64,000 bases of DNA from Pontibacterium sp049603715 (lineage in GTDB: Bacteria; Pseudomonadota; Gammaproteobacteria; Pseudomonadales; Balneatricaceae), in contig JBMYSW010000013.1 of assembly GCA_049603715.1 (NCBI GenBank), positions 26,219 through 90,218 of the forward strand, in the 5' to 3' direction. Under the pieces are notes generated by a model. That model made no database searches. It was given only the letters and a program-made list of their open reading frames with translations, and was not told the origin of the DNA. Within the stretch, counting starts at the first letter, position 1. Every line of letters begins with the position of its first letter. A program made the translations under genes and the position numbers. Shown in pieces: positions 33,869-43,971 of this stretch.

Positions 33869-34273
33869 ATGTGGCTAGATGATTACCTCGAAGCCAAGCC
33901 CGAAGCGGTAGAGACTTTCCCAGCAGATCAGGACACACGTGTCTTTAAAGTTCAGCATAAGATGTTTGCGCTGATTGTAGAGAAAGAGGGTGTGAGCCGA
34001 GTTAATTTAAAATGTGAGCCAGATTACGCATTAGTGTTGCGCGAAAAGTTTGATAGCGTAGTCCCTGGGCACCACATGAATAAAAAACACTGGAATAGCA
34101 TCTTTTTGGATGGGTCTGTACCTAAAGATGAAATTAAACGCATGGTCGACCACTCCTACGCCATTGTCGTGGCGGGGATGCCGACAGACCCGCGAGTTGG
34201 CCTTGAAGAGCGTCATGGTAAAGAAGTGTTGTATCGTGGGTTAGAGGTGGATTCAGAAGCCTCGGTGGACTAA
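33869..34273 (+). CDS. YjbR/MmcQ family protein
   Basis: 134 residues of the MmcQ/YjbR (DUF419) fold, a CyaY-like double-wing DNA-binding-type domain of unknown function. It contains the usual signatures: FKVQHKMFALI, VNLKCEPDYALVLREKFDSVVPGHHMNKKHWNSIFLDGSVPKDEIKRMVDHSYAIVV. It is 10-20 residues longer than typical members because of a C-terminal acidic tail. It is transcribed away from the gntR gene; no functional link is evident. Confidence 0.88.
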   Translation: MWLDDYLEAKPEAVETFPADQDTRVFKVQHKMFALIVEKEGVSRVNLKCEPDYALVLREKFDSVVPGHHMNKKHWNSIFLDGSVPKDEIKRMVDHSYAIVVAGMPTDPRVGLEERHGKEVLYRGLEVDSEASVD

Positions 34274-34354
34274 CGGGATAGTCTCCCAAAAATACTCAAA
34301 GCGCGATTAAAAGCCCTCGATATGTTGGATGAGTAACGTTAGCGCAGTTGGATA

Positions 34355-34388
34355 AAAATGCTTAAGCCTTGGCTTGGGCATTTTTTTT
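34355..34388 (+). terminator. Rho-independent terminator after the yjbR-like gene
   Basis: AAATGC..AAGCC and GGCTT..GCATTT arms separated by a short TTG loop, with a TT/GG mismatch, followed by an eight-T run. Confidence 0.8.
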
Positions 34389-34423
34389 GTCTAGAGGTTA
34401 CCTGTGAGGTGATTTTAGGCGAC

Positions 34424-35929
34424 CTAAGCCAAGGCCTGCTCGGGGATGCCCTCGGCCTGTTGATCCATCTTTTCTAGCAGTGCCGCGGCACGCTTATGAC
34501 CATTGTTTGCGGCCTCAGTTAACCAAAAGCGGCAACTGGCTTGAGTATCTGATTGGATTAAAGTAAGTCGTTGATGAGGCCACAAGGGATAATTGAGTTG
34601 TGAGCCAAAGTAACGAGCCAAGTTAAATTGGGCTGGGGCATAGCCGCTGTACGCTGCTCGTAAGTAGTGCTCAAAGGCTTGGCGATGTTTTTCGGCCCGT
34701 TCAGCAGCAATGCCCAAGCGATTAAGGGCGCGCTCGTGTCCGTAGTTTGCTGCGCGCTGGTAAAGTCGTTTGGCCCGCTGAATCGTATCCGGGGTGCCTT
34801 TGGCATCATAACTCAAGGCTAAATTAAAGCAGCCATGGGCGTTGTTTTGTTGGGCGGCGCGCAGGTACCACTCATTGGCCTGTGGCAGCAGTGATTGCTT
34901 TTCGTGAATTACACCTAGGTTGTTCATCGCACGAGAAAAACCACGTGTGGCGGCACGATGATACCAACGGGCGGCATTGGCGGTATCGCCTTGCTGCTCT
35001 AATTCGGTGGCATAGCGAAACTGAGCATAGGGAATGCCCATTTTAGCGGCGTCGCGATAGGACTCGGTGGCGCTCAGTGTAAAGTGGCTAGGCGCTTTCA
35101 GTGTTGAGTTTTGAGTGGCGCTATGGGGCCAGTGAGCCTTCGCCAAAAAGTGTTTTGCCTTGCGGGTCGACCAACGTTTACGTGGCTGTTTGTGTAGTAG
35201 CCCGCATAAGAGCGTATTGAGCTCAGGGTGTAGCCCTCTGGGAATAGGTGCAGGGATTTGGCAGTGGGCTAATACTTTGCTGGCATCTGGGGATTTTTGC
35301 TTAATCCAAGGCAGGCTGCCCGTTAAGCAATACAACAGGGTTAAGCCAATGGAGTAGCTGTCGGCTTTGTTAGAGTAGCGGCACAAAAATACATCGGGGG
35401 CGCTAAAGCTAAAGTCGCCTTGCCATGCTTCTGTGTGTTGTTGGCCTGCACAGCCTAAATCGGTTAGCCAGAGTTTTACGCCGCGATGACGGGGCGAAAG
35501 CAGTAAGTTAGACGGCTTAATATCACCATGAGTCATACCTAAGCGATGGAGCTGAGCCACAGCAGAGCAGAGCTTTTTAGCGATATGCCACGTTTCTTTT
35601 TGGCTTAGGCCGCCAGAGGCATCCACCTGCTTTTTAAGGGTAATACCCTCGATGTAGTGGGTAATGAGGATCAAGTAACCCTTGTCGATAATGGCTTCAT
35701 GCAGGTGTTGGGTATGTTGGCTGGCGTCGGCTTTTTCGAGCATCGCCAACTCGTGTAAAAAAAGCTTAAAAAACGAGAATTTTTTGAACACTTTAGCGGC
35801 ATATTGGCCGTGGCCGCTGGCGTTGCCAGACTTGCCCTCAAGCAAAAAGACACGAGAAAACCCACCTTGACTGATGGGTTTTATAACACGGTAGTTGCGC
35901 AATGTACTCGCTAGTTCGGGCTCGATCAC
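34424..35929 (-). CDS. Ser/Thr protein kinase fused to Sel1-like repeats
   Basis: 501 residues, no TM segment, no signal. N-terminal kinase domain about 12-270: glycine loop ISQGGFSRVFLL, the VAIK-type lysine in YAAKVFKK, the alphaC Glu in HELAMLEKA, catalytic loop MTHGDIKPSNLLL (HGD in place of HRD, so a non-RD kinase) and DLG in place of DFG. After a linker, about five Sel1-like repeats fill residues 295-490, with the AxxWYxxAAxxGxxxAxxNLG pattern, a scaffold for protein contacts. It is divergent from the H-NOX gene with a shared 132-bp promoter region, which suggests it belongs to the NO-sensing locus. Substrates unknown. Confidence 0.85.
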   Translation of the reverse strand: MIEPELASTLRNYRVIKPISQGGFSRVFLLEGKSGNASGHGQYAAKVFKKFSFFKLFLHELAMLEKADASQHTQHLHEAIIDKGYLILITHYIEGITLKKQVDASGGLSQKETWHIAKKLCSAVAQLHRLGMTHGDIKPSNLLLSPRHRGVKLWLTDLGCAGQQHTEAWQGDFSFSAPDVFLCRYSNKADSYSIGLTLLYCLTGSLPWIKQKSPDASKVLAHCQIPAPIPRGLHPELNTLLCGLLHKQPRKRWSTRKAKHFLAKAHWPHSATQNSTLKAPSHFTLSATESYRDAAKMGIPYAQFRYATELEQQGDTANAARWYHRAATRGFSRAMNNLGVIHEKQSLLPQANEWYLRAAQQNNAHGCFNLALSYDAKGTPDTIQRAKRLYQRAANYGHERALNRLGIAAERAEKHRQAFEHYLRAAYSGYAPAQFNLARYFGSQLNYPLWPHQRLTLIQSDTQASCRFWLTEAANNGHKRAAALLEKMDQQAEGIPEQALA

Positions 35930-35967
35930 TCAGATACAGCTCCCAACGGATTTTGGAATATATGAGC

Positions 35968-35981
35968 AAGATAGCACAAGG
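35968..35981 (-). promoter_or_regulatory. Putative extended -10 of the kinase-Sel1 gene
   Basis: Minus strand CCTTGTGCTATCTT, with TG-C directly before a TATCTT -10. The 10-mer CCTTGTGCTA is identical to that before the H-NOX and EAL-protein genes. With the right-hand copy it forms a perfect 10-bp inverted repeat. Confidence 0.45.
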
Positions 35982-36008
35982 TTGTAACATTAAAATGCAA
36001 ACCGCACG

Positions 36009-36022
36009 CCTTGTGCTAGATT
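36009..36022 (+). promoter_or_regulatory. Putative extended -10 of the H-NOX gene
   Basis: CCTTGTGCTAGATT: TG-C followed by TAGATT. It is the right arm of the inverted repeat TAGCACAAGG-N27-CCTTGTGCTA spanning 35972-36018. The element resembles a sigma-S type extended -10 (TGTGCTA). Alternatively the symmetric arms are a regulator site; the -10-like TATAAA at 36025 would fit that. Confidence 0.45.
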
Positions 36023-36061
36023 TATATAAAAATCACCCGAGGTTTCTGGGGAGGAGCCCAT

Positions 36062-36612
36062 ATGTTAGGTGTAGTCTTTACTGAATTTGTCGATATGGTT
36101 GAAGCCGCTTTTTCTGAAGATGTGGCCGATCAATTGCTCGAAAACCCCAAGCTTAGCACTCAAGGTGTTTATACGTCAGTGGGGCAATATACCCACCTCG
36201 ACATCATCCATATGGTGGTGCAGCTAAGTGAGATTACCGGGATTGAGGTAGACACCCTTGTTCAAACTTTTGGCAAACATCTCTTTTCGCGCTTTGTCGT
36301 TCGTTATCCGTCATTTTTTGAGACCACCGATGACCCCCTCGATTTTTTAGAAGGTATCGAAACTCACATTCATACCCAAGTGCGAAGCCTTTACCCGCAC
36401 GCGCAGCTTCCGACCTTTGGCGAGGAGCGGGTCAGCCCTGATCATCTTATTTTGTGGTACACCTCGACGCGACCCTTTTCGCAGCTTGCGCTTGGGTTGA
36501 TTCAAGGCGCGTCTGAGCACTTTGGTGTTCCGCTAGATGTGACGGTCGAGCAGATGGAGGCCGAGGTTGGTCATAAAACCCGTTTCGAGATTTTCGCCCA
36601 CCGGAGCAATGC

Positions 36613-36616
<4 letters not shown>
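36062..36616 (+). CDS. hnoX: H-NOX haem nitric-oxide sensor
   Basis: 184-residue stand-alone H-NOX domain that binds NO at a b-type haem. The proximal haem ligand is most likely His104 in THIHTQVRSLYP, by alignment to the Thermoanaerobacter protein. The porphyrin-propionate binding YxSxR motif is intact (Tyr133, Ser135, Arg137 in WYTSTRPF). The distal tyrosine that allows O2 binding is Leu here, so this is an NO-selective class. Start ATG follows GGGGAGGAG. The gene overlaps the kinase gene by 4 bp (ATGA), the classical H-NOX/HnoK operon pairing; NO binding is expected to inhibit the partner kinase. Confidence 0.95.
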
Positions 36617-38685
<2,069 letters not shown>

Positions 38686-38701
38686 TTAGATAAGTTTGCA
38701 G

Positions 38702-40096
38702 CTATTTTTGGAGTACAAAAATTTCGAGCAAGCTCTCTTCTTTCTCTTCGTAACTGCGTAAGCGCTCGATATTGTCGTTTGTGAGTACCGTATCTGTCGG
38801 AAGTAACAACAAATGCTTTTTACTTAGGACATCGCGAGAGAGCTTCATTCCCGGTTTGAGTAGCGCCGTCGAAGTGGCTTTTTCATCACGTTCGAGTAGC
38901 TCCATTTCGAGGTCTTTTATGACTGTCGGTAAAATTGCGTAGACCTCTGGGTCATATATTTGTCCCGCACCTTTACCAAGCGTATCAAGGGCACCTTGGC
39001 GGCTTAATCGTGCTTTTTGAGTAACGCCATGGATGGCTAACACATAGTCGCGCGCAACCGCTAAGATGCGCGAGCCGAGAGGGATCCGTTCTGCAGCCAG
39101 CTTATCTGGCACTCCTGTGCCCGCAAAATGCTCGTATTGATGCAATATAAATGAGCCCACACCTGATAGATGTGCCACGGGTGCCATTGCAGCATAGGCT
39201 TGTTGCGGATGGGTTTTGTAAACTTTGAGTTGCTCCGGCGTCAGGTCGTAAACCGGCGTCATTAGTAGTTCGGTATCCATACACAATAGCCCCAAGTCAT
39301 TTAAAAGGCCGGCCAAATGAACCTGCAACACCTCTTGGCGCGACATACCCATTTTGCTACCAATGACCTTGCACAACTCGCTAATTTTAAGGGACTTTTC
39401 GCCACCCAAGTTTTCGTTAAGGCTGAGCAAGTTATAAAAAACGCGAATAGTGGCACGATTGTTTTCTTTAATTCGAGCGTTGGTGGACTCGAGACGCTCC
39501 ATTGCTTGGCGAATTTGCGCGGTGCGCTTCGCTACCTTCTCTTCAAGCTTGCTGTTCATATTACGCAAGCGACGGTTTTGCTCTTGCACCTTTGAGGCCA
39601 GTTGCTTGTTCTCAAACTCTAGCTTTTTGGTTTGAAGCTCTTGTTCAATGGCACGATGGATTTCGTCGTGATCCCAAGGTTTTTGCAGGTAACGATGGAT
39701 GCGGCCTTGGTTTACGGCGCGAATGGTCGATTCGATGTCTGCGTAACCGGTTAGCAAAAAGCGAATGGTATCGGGGTAAGTGTTGGCTACCTCGGTCAAA
39801 AAGTCAGCCCCGTTCATTTCGGGCATCCGCATGTCGGAAATGATCACATCAATATGTTTACTAGCCAAAACCTCCAGGCCTTCCTTTGCGCTTGGGGCAA
39901 TGGTGACATCATAATCGGGAGATTTGAGTGTACGCCGAAGTGATCGTAAAACCGATGTTTCATCGTCTACGCATAAAATAGCCCACTTCTTTTTCTCCGT
40001 GGCTTCACTCACTTCGTCCGTTGAAACGGTGGTTTCAACGGGAGTGTCGACACTGGCATTAGTGATTGCTTCTTCTTTTACGTTTAATTCAGCCAT
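38702..40096 (-). CDS. Receiver protein with degenerate HD-GYP domain (HnoD-like)
   Basis: 464 residues. A receiver domain (about 37-155; Asp88 in VIISDMRMPEMNG) is linked by a long coiled coil (about 160-225) to a C-terminal HD-GYP-like domain. The catalytic motif HDIGK is changed to NDLGL, and the HHE...DGxGYP region reads LHQYEHFAGTGVPDKL. The first metal-binding HD pair is thus lost and the protein is probably not a c-di-GMP phosphodiesterase. In Shewanella, HnoD is such a degenerate HD-GYP and inhibits the EAL partner HnoB until phosphorylated; the same role is likely here. It is divergent from the EAL gene. A short C-terminal domain follows. Confidence 0.85.
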   Translation of the reverse strand: MAELNVKEEAITNASVDTPVETTVSTDEVSEATEKKKWAILCVDDETSVLRSLRRTLKSPDYDVTIAPSAKEGLEVLASKHIDVIISDMRMPEMNGADFLTEVANTYPDTIRFLLTGYADIESTIRAVNQGRIHRYLQKPWDHDEIHRAIEQELQTKKLEFENKQLASKVQEQNRRLRNMNSKLEEKVAKRTAQIRQAMERLESTNARIKENNRATIRVFYNLLSLNENLGGEKSLKISELCKVIGSKMGMSRQEVLQVHLAGLLNDLGLLCMDTELLMTPVYDLTPEQLKVYKTHPQQAYAAMAPVAHLSGVGSFILHQYEHFAGTGVPDKLAAERIPLGSRILAVARDYVLAIHGVTQKARLSRQGALDTLGKGAGQIYDPEVYAILPTVIKDLEMELLERDEKATSTALLKPGMKLSRDVLSKKHLLLLPTDTVLTNDNIERLRSYEEKEESLLEIFVLQK

Positions 40097-40233
40097 ACGG
40101 CCCTCGTACGATGCTCGGCGTTACGCCCTGTGAGGGCTGGATACTTTACAAGTTAGACCTAGTTATTCTATTCAGCCAATTTTTTAGCGAATTTTAACGG
40201 CATATAAAAAGATCATTTTTGACAAGGGAGAAG

Positions 40234-40261
40234 TTGAAACATGCCTTCCTTGTGCTATACC
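40234..40261 (+). promoter_or_regulatory. Putative promoter of the receiver-GGDEF-EAL gene
   Basis: TTGAAA at 40234-40239, 16-bp spacer, TATACC at 40256-40261 with an extended TG upstream. The -10 block lies in CCTTGTGCTATACCT (40248-40262), the same 10-mer as before the H-NOX and kinase-Sel1 genes. TGTGCTATAC is close to a sigma-S extended -10. Confidence 0.5.
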
Positions 40262-40325
40262 TCAGTAAGAACGGTCAATAATCAGCCGAGATATAGAGTG
40301 CAGCCTAACCGATGTAAAGGGGCGT

Positions 40326-42317
40326 ATGGAAAAGATTCTGTTATTAGTGGATGACGAGCAGCCAGTATTAAAGTCGCTAAAACGACTCCTTCGAAGAGAG
40401 CCTTATACCATCTTAACGGCAAGCGATGGTTTTGAGGCGCTCGAGGTTTTGGCTGAAAACGAAGTGCAAGTCGTTTTATCCGACTTCCGTATGCCGGGGA
40501 TGACCGGTGGAGAGCTTCTGAAAAAGGCGGTAGACCTCAAGCCCAGCATCGTAGGCATGCTTCTCAGTGGTCATGCTGATTTAGATCTGGTGATTGACTC
40601 GCTAAACAGTGGGGCTGTTCATCGCTTTATGTCGAAACCTTGGCAGGGGCCAGAGCTGCTTGAAGCGCTAGAGAATGCTTTTTTGCGTTGGCAGGATCAA
40701 CAGCACAGTATGAAAATGGCTCGAATGTCCGAGGCCATTCAAGACCCCTACATAGAAATTGATCAACTTGGTCATATCTATGCGTTTAATACGGCTGCCA
40801 CAAAGCTTCTTAGTGAGTTCGATAATGGAGAGCCCTTCGACAATATCACAGACTACTTCCCTGACTTGTCTGAACCTAAAGTAAAGCTTTTGTGCGGTAT
40901 TGATGAAGTGCACCTTGAGTCGGTTATGGGTGAACAGCAAGAACGCTATGAAATTTACAGTAAGCACATTGAGTCATCTAGGTGGATGCTCCGTATTCGT
41001 CAGGTTTCTCAAATGGCGAAAGCCGGCGATGGAAACGAGCTTGATTCACTTGCGCTTAATCGTTCTCAAGTTTTGAATATGTTGTCCCGGTGGGGTAGTG
41101 GTGGCCGCCTAGAGAGTACGACAGTCATTTACATCGATTTGGTTAAGTTTCATGTAATCAACGACGGGTTGGGCTATCGCCTCGCTGACAAGCTATTAGC
41201 GGAAGCTGCGAAGCGTATGAGTGCGGTGTTGCCAGTTGAAGCGCGACTCGGGCACATGAACGCGGATGAGTTTGTCGTTTTGTTTCCTAATCGACTGGAC
41301 TTTGATGCGTGTAAGGGGTTTACGCAGTCATTGAAAGATGCATTTTGTGAGCCATTTAAGGTGGGTGGCCGAGAGCTTCGAATATCATTTAAAGCGGGCG
41401 TCGCTTGGGGTGATGAAAAAGCGGTGCCGGAAGACATTCTGCAGCAAGCGCATGTTGCGGTCACTAATGCCAAAACCGACAGTAACTCTGAAGCGATAAC
41501 AGCTTATCAAGTGCATATGAGTAAGCACCTTGATCAGGTTGTGTCTTTACAGTCAGACCTTTACTTGGCACTTGAGCGTAACGAGCTATCAGTCCACTAC
41601 CAGCCTAAAGTCGCAGCCAAAGATCACATGATCTGTGGAGCAGAGGCGCTTGTTCGTTGGCATCATCCTACCCATGGCTGGATTAGCCCCGGCGTTTTTA
41701 TTCCCGTGGCAGAGGCTAGCGGATTAATTGATGTGATAGGGGAATGGGTGTTGCTCACGGCGTGCACACAGGCAAAAGTGTGGGAGCTGCAAGGCGTACC
41801 CAGTGTTCCAATCTCGGTGAACTTGTCGGGCTATCAGCTCAGCCGAGACAACTTAGTTGCGCGCGTTAACCATATTCTGGGCTCGGCTGATTATGACCCA
41901 TTGGCGATTCAGTTTGAGGTGACAGAAACCTTTTTAATGCAAGACCTCGATAAGAGTGAGCGTTTGTTACGTGGTTTGCGTGAACAAGGGATGAAAATTG
42001 CTCTTGACGACTTTGGTACCGGTTACTCGTCACTCAACTACTTGAGTCGCTTGCCGATTGATACCTTAAAGATTGATAAGTCTTTCGTCGACAATATTGC
42101 TAAAAATGAGCAAGACAGTGCGTTAATCAAGCACATTATCGATATGTCCCACAGCTTGAATATTGATGTTGTGGCCGAAGGGGTAGAACAATCCGAGCAA
42201 GTTAACCTACTGACTCAACACGGGTGTGACTTGCTACAAGGTTTTCACTTTAGTAAGGCCGTGCCTGCGGATGAATTCAAACGTTTGCTCGTAGAGCAGC
42301 CGTTCACAAAAAAATAA
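40326..42317 (+). CDS. Receiver-PAS-GGDEF(degenerate)-EAL protein (HnoB-like c-di-GMP phosphodiesterase)
   Basis: 663 residues. Receiver domain about 1-120 (Asp53 in VVLSDFRMPGMTGG, SKPW end); a weak PAS-like stretch at about 130-225; a GGDEF domain whose signature is altered to MNADEF, so diguanylate cyclase activity is unlikely; and an EAL domain from about 410. The EAL catalytic set looks complete: EALVRW, QFEVTETFL, IALDDFGTGYSSL, LKIDKSFV and VVAEGVE. It should therefore hydrolyse c-di-GMP when activated through the receiver. RBS AAAGGGG precedes ATG. HnoB in Shewanella has the same receiver/EAL output. The HDOD receiver gene follows 33 bp downstream. Confidence 0.9.
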   Translation: MEKILLLVDDEQPVLKSLKRLLRREPYTILTASDGFEALEVLAENEVQVVLSDFRMPGMTGGELLKKAVDLKPSIVGMLLSGHADLDLVIDSLNSGAVHRFMSKPWQGPELLEALENAFLRWQDQQHSMKMARMSEAIQDPYIEIDQLGHIYAFNTAATKLLSEFDNGEPFDNITDYFPDLSEPKVKLLCGIDEVHLESVMGEQQERYEIYSKHIESSRWMLRIRQVSQMAKAGDGNELDSLALNRSQVLNMLSRWGSGGRLESTTVIYIDLVKFHVINDGLGYRLADKLLAEAAKRMSAVLPVEARLGHMNADEFVVLFPNRLDFDACKGFTQSLKDAFCEPFKVGGRELRISFKAGVAWGDEKAVPEDILQQAHVAVTNAKTDSNSEAITAYQVHMSKHLDQVVSLQSDLYLALERNELSVHYQPKVAAKDHMICGAEALVRWHHPTHGWISPGVFIPVAEASGLIDVIGEWVLLTACTQAKVWELQGVPSVPISVNLSGYQLSRDNLVARVNHILGSADYDPLAIQFEVTETFLMQDLDKSERLLRGLREQGMKIALDDFGTGYSSLNYLSRLPIDTLKIDKSFVDNIAKNEQDSALIKHIIDMSHSLNIDVVAEGVEQSEQVNLLTQHGCDLLQGFHFSKAVPADEFKRLLVEQPFTKK

Positions 42318-42350
42318 ATACAGTTTGCATGGCAAACATCTGGAGTACCT

Positions 42351-43487
42351 ATGGATGTGCCTAGGGTGTTGTTCATCGATGATGAACACAATGTACTAAA
42401 TTCGCTCAGAAGGAGTTTGCGAAAAAACTATCGAGATTGGGATATTCGATACCTATCTGACGTGGGTGAAGTCAAACAGGCTCTGCAGCAGTTTGACCCT
42501 TGGATTGTGGTGAGTGAGTGGCACTTACCTGGTGATCCTAGCACCGCACTGCTTTCGCTTGCGGCCACCTATTGCCCTCAGTCTGTGCGAGTGCTGCTTT
42601 CCGGTGAAAGCTCTCAAACTATGGCGCTTGACTCAGTTAATACCGCTCATTTGATGATCCCAAAGCCTTACGAGCTAGATGTGATTTGTGAGGTGCTTGA
42701 CCGTGCCCATAGCTTGCGCATGTTGCCCTTACCCGACGCCGTCCGTGCTTACATTGGCCAAATCACCAGCTTACCTTCCTTGCCTTCTAGCTATCAGGCG
42801 TTATCGAAAGAACTTGATAAAGAAGAGCCTGATATTACCCGCGTGAGCGAAATTATTAATGCAGATCCCGGCGTGCTCACCAAGGTGCTGCAAATCGCTA
42901 ATTCAGCTTATTTTGGCTCGGTGAAAAAGATTTGTCGGGCGGAAGAAGCGGTGGTGCGCTTAGGGCTAGAAATGGTTAAGGGCATGGTATTAGTGGCAGG
43001 GCTTTTTCACTCCGTAAGCGAAGACCGGTCAGAGGCGTACAAGCGAATGCTGCTTGATGCGGTGAGTGTTGCGGGCGAATCCGCCAAGGCGGCCAAGCTA
43101 TTGGGCGCGACGCGGGAGCGTGTAGAAGAAGCCTATCTTTGTGGCTTGCTGCATAACGTCGGGCGTTTGGTGTCGATGGAGTGTGAAGTTATCGACTGTG
43201 ATGACCGGCCTGAGAACGAGTCCATGGATAGCTGTTGTGCTATTGGCGCTTATCTGCTGCAGCTGTGGTACTTTGATACCCCTATAATCAATGCGGTTTT
43301 ATATTATAAACGCCCCTCGCGAGCGGCCGAAGGGGAGCTGCTTATTAGTAGTTTGCACCTAGGTTATGCAGCCACTCAGGTTGTTAAGCAAGGCGCTGAT
43401 TATAAAAGCGTTTTTGACCTTTCCTACCTTCAAAAAAATCAAATTAATGTAGAAATCTTAAAGCGAATCACTAGCCAAATGGCTTAG
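42351..43487 (+). CDS. Receiver-HDOD protein with Glu in place of the phospho-acceptor Asp
   Basis: 378 residues. The receiver-like domain (1-120) keeps the acidic pocket (IDDEHNVLNSLRRSL) and Lys of IPKPYEL. The acceptor site, however, reads WIVVSEWHLPG, with Glu56 where Asp is expected. A Glu here cannot be phosphorylated in the normal way and may mimic the phosphorylated state. The HDOD domain (about 130-330; LPSLPSSYQALSKEL, INADPGVLTKVLQIANSAYFG, VVRLGLEMVKGMVL) is a non-catalytic HD-fold signalling domain. The gene is in line with the EAL gene and probably co-transcribed. Output unknown. Confidence 0.85.
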   Translation: MDVPRVLFIDDEHNVLNSLRRSLRKNYRDWDIRYLSDVGEVKQALQQFDPWIVVSEWHLPGDPSTALLSLAATYCPQSVRVLLSGESSQTMALDSVNTAHLMIPKPYELDVICEVLDRAHSLRMLPLPDAVRAYIGQITSLPSLPSSYQALSKELDKEEPDITRVSEIINADPGVLTKVLQIANSAYFGSVKKICRAEEAVVRLGLEMVKGMVLVAGLFHSVSEDRSEAYKRMLLDAVSVAGESAKAAKLLGATRERVEEAYLCGLLHNVGRLVSMECEVIDCDDRPENESMDSCCAIGAYLLQLWYFDTPIINAVLYYKRPSRAAEGELLISSLHLGYAATQVVKQGADYKSVFDLSYLQKNQINVEILKRITSQMA

Positions 43488-43605
43488 GCCTACTATGCTA
43501 AAGAGAAGCTTAGTGAGCAGGGGCCTAAACCAATGATTCTAAGGCGCACGAGTTGCTCTATTTTAAGCGATACAAGAATGTTCGATATGCACTTTGGAGG
43601 TATAA

Positions 43606-43971
43606 ATGCCAGTCGCGTTAACCGTATGTGATGACTCCGTAATGTCACGCAAGGGCGTTATGCGAGCCATTCCCAGTGAGTGGGATGTAACAATAACTCA
43701 AGCTGCTAATGGCTTAGAGGCGCTTGAAGCTGTTGCCCAAGGTAAAGCTGAAGTGCTGTTTTTAGATCTAACAATGCCAATTATGGACGGCTTGGAGGTG
43801 CTAGAGCGTCTACATAAAAATCAGTCGCCGACCAAGGTGATTGTAATTAGTGCAGATTTTCAGCCAGAGGTTTCTGAACGAGTGATAGAGCTGGGTGCCC
43901 TTGCTTTTATTCAGAAGCCAGTGAACGGCGATAAACTTCGCGAGGTGCTTGCGGCGGAGGGCTATCTATGA
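43606..43971 (+). CDS. Single-domain response regulator (CheY-like)
   Basis: 121 residues, receiver domain only: acidic pair CDDSVMSRKGVMRA, acceptor Asp54 in VLFLDLTMPIMDG, Thr/Ser in VIVISAD, Lys in IQKPVNG. No output domain, so it acts by binding a partner. The stop overlaps the next gene by 4 bp (ATGA), tying its expression to the CheC-like phosphatase and the kinase behind it. GGAGG precedes the ATG. The start region 43488-43605 probably holds a separate promoter. Confidence 0.92.
   Translation: MPVALTVCDDSVMSRKGVMRAIPSEWDVTITQAANGLEALEAVAQGKAEVLFLDLTMPIMDGLEVLERLHKNQSPTKVIVISADFQPEVSERVIELGALAFIQKPVNGDKLREVLAAEGYL

Noticed and set aside
35986..36000. Partial NsrR-like half-site (ATTAAAATGCA) in the hnoX promoter region
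   Set aside because: Only one half resembles the consensus; too weak to claim an NsrR operator.
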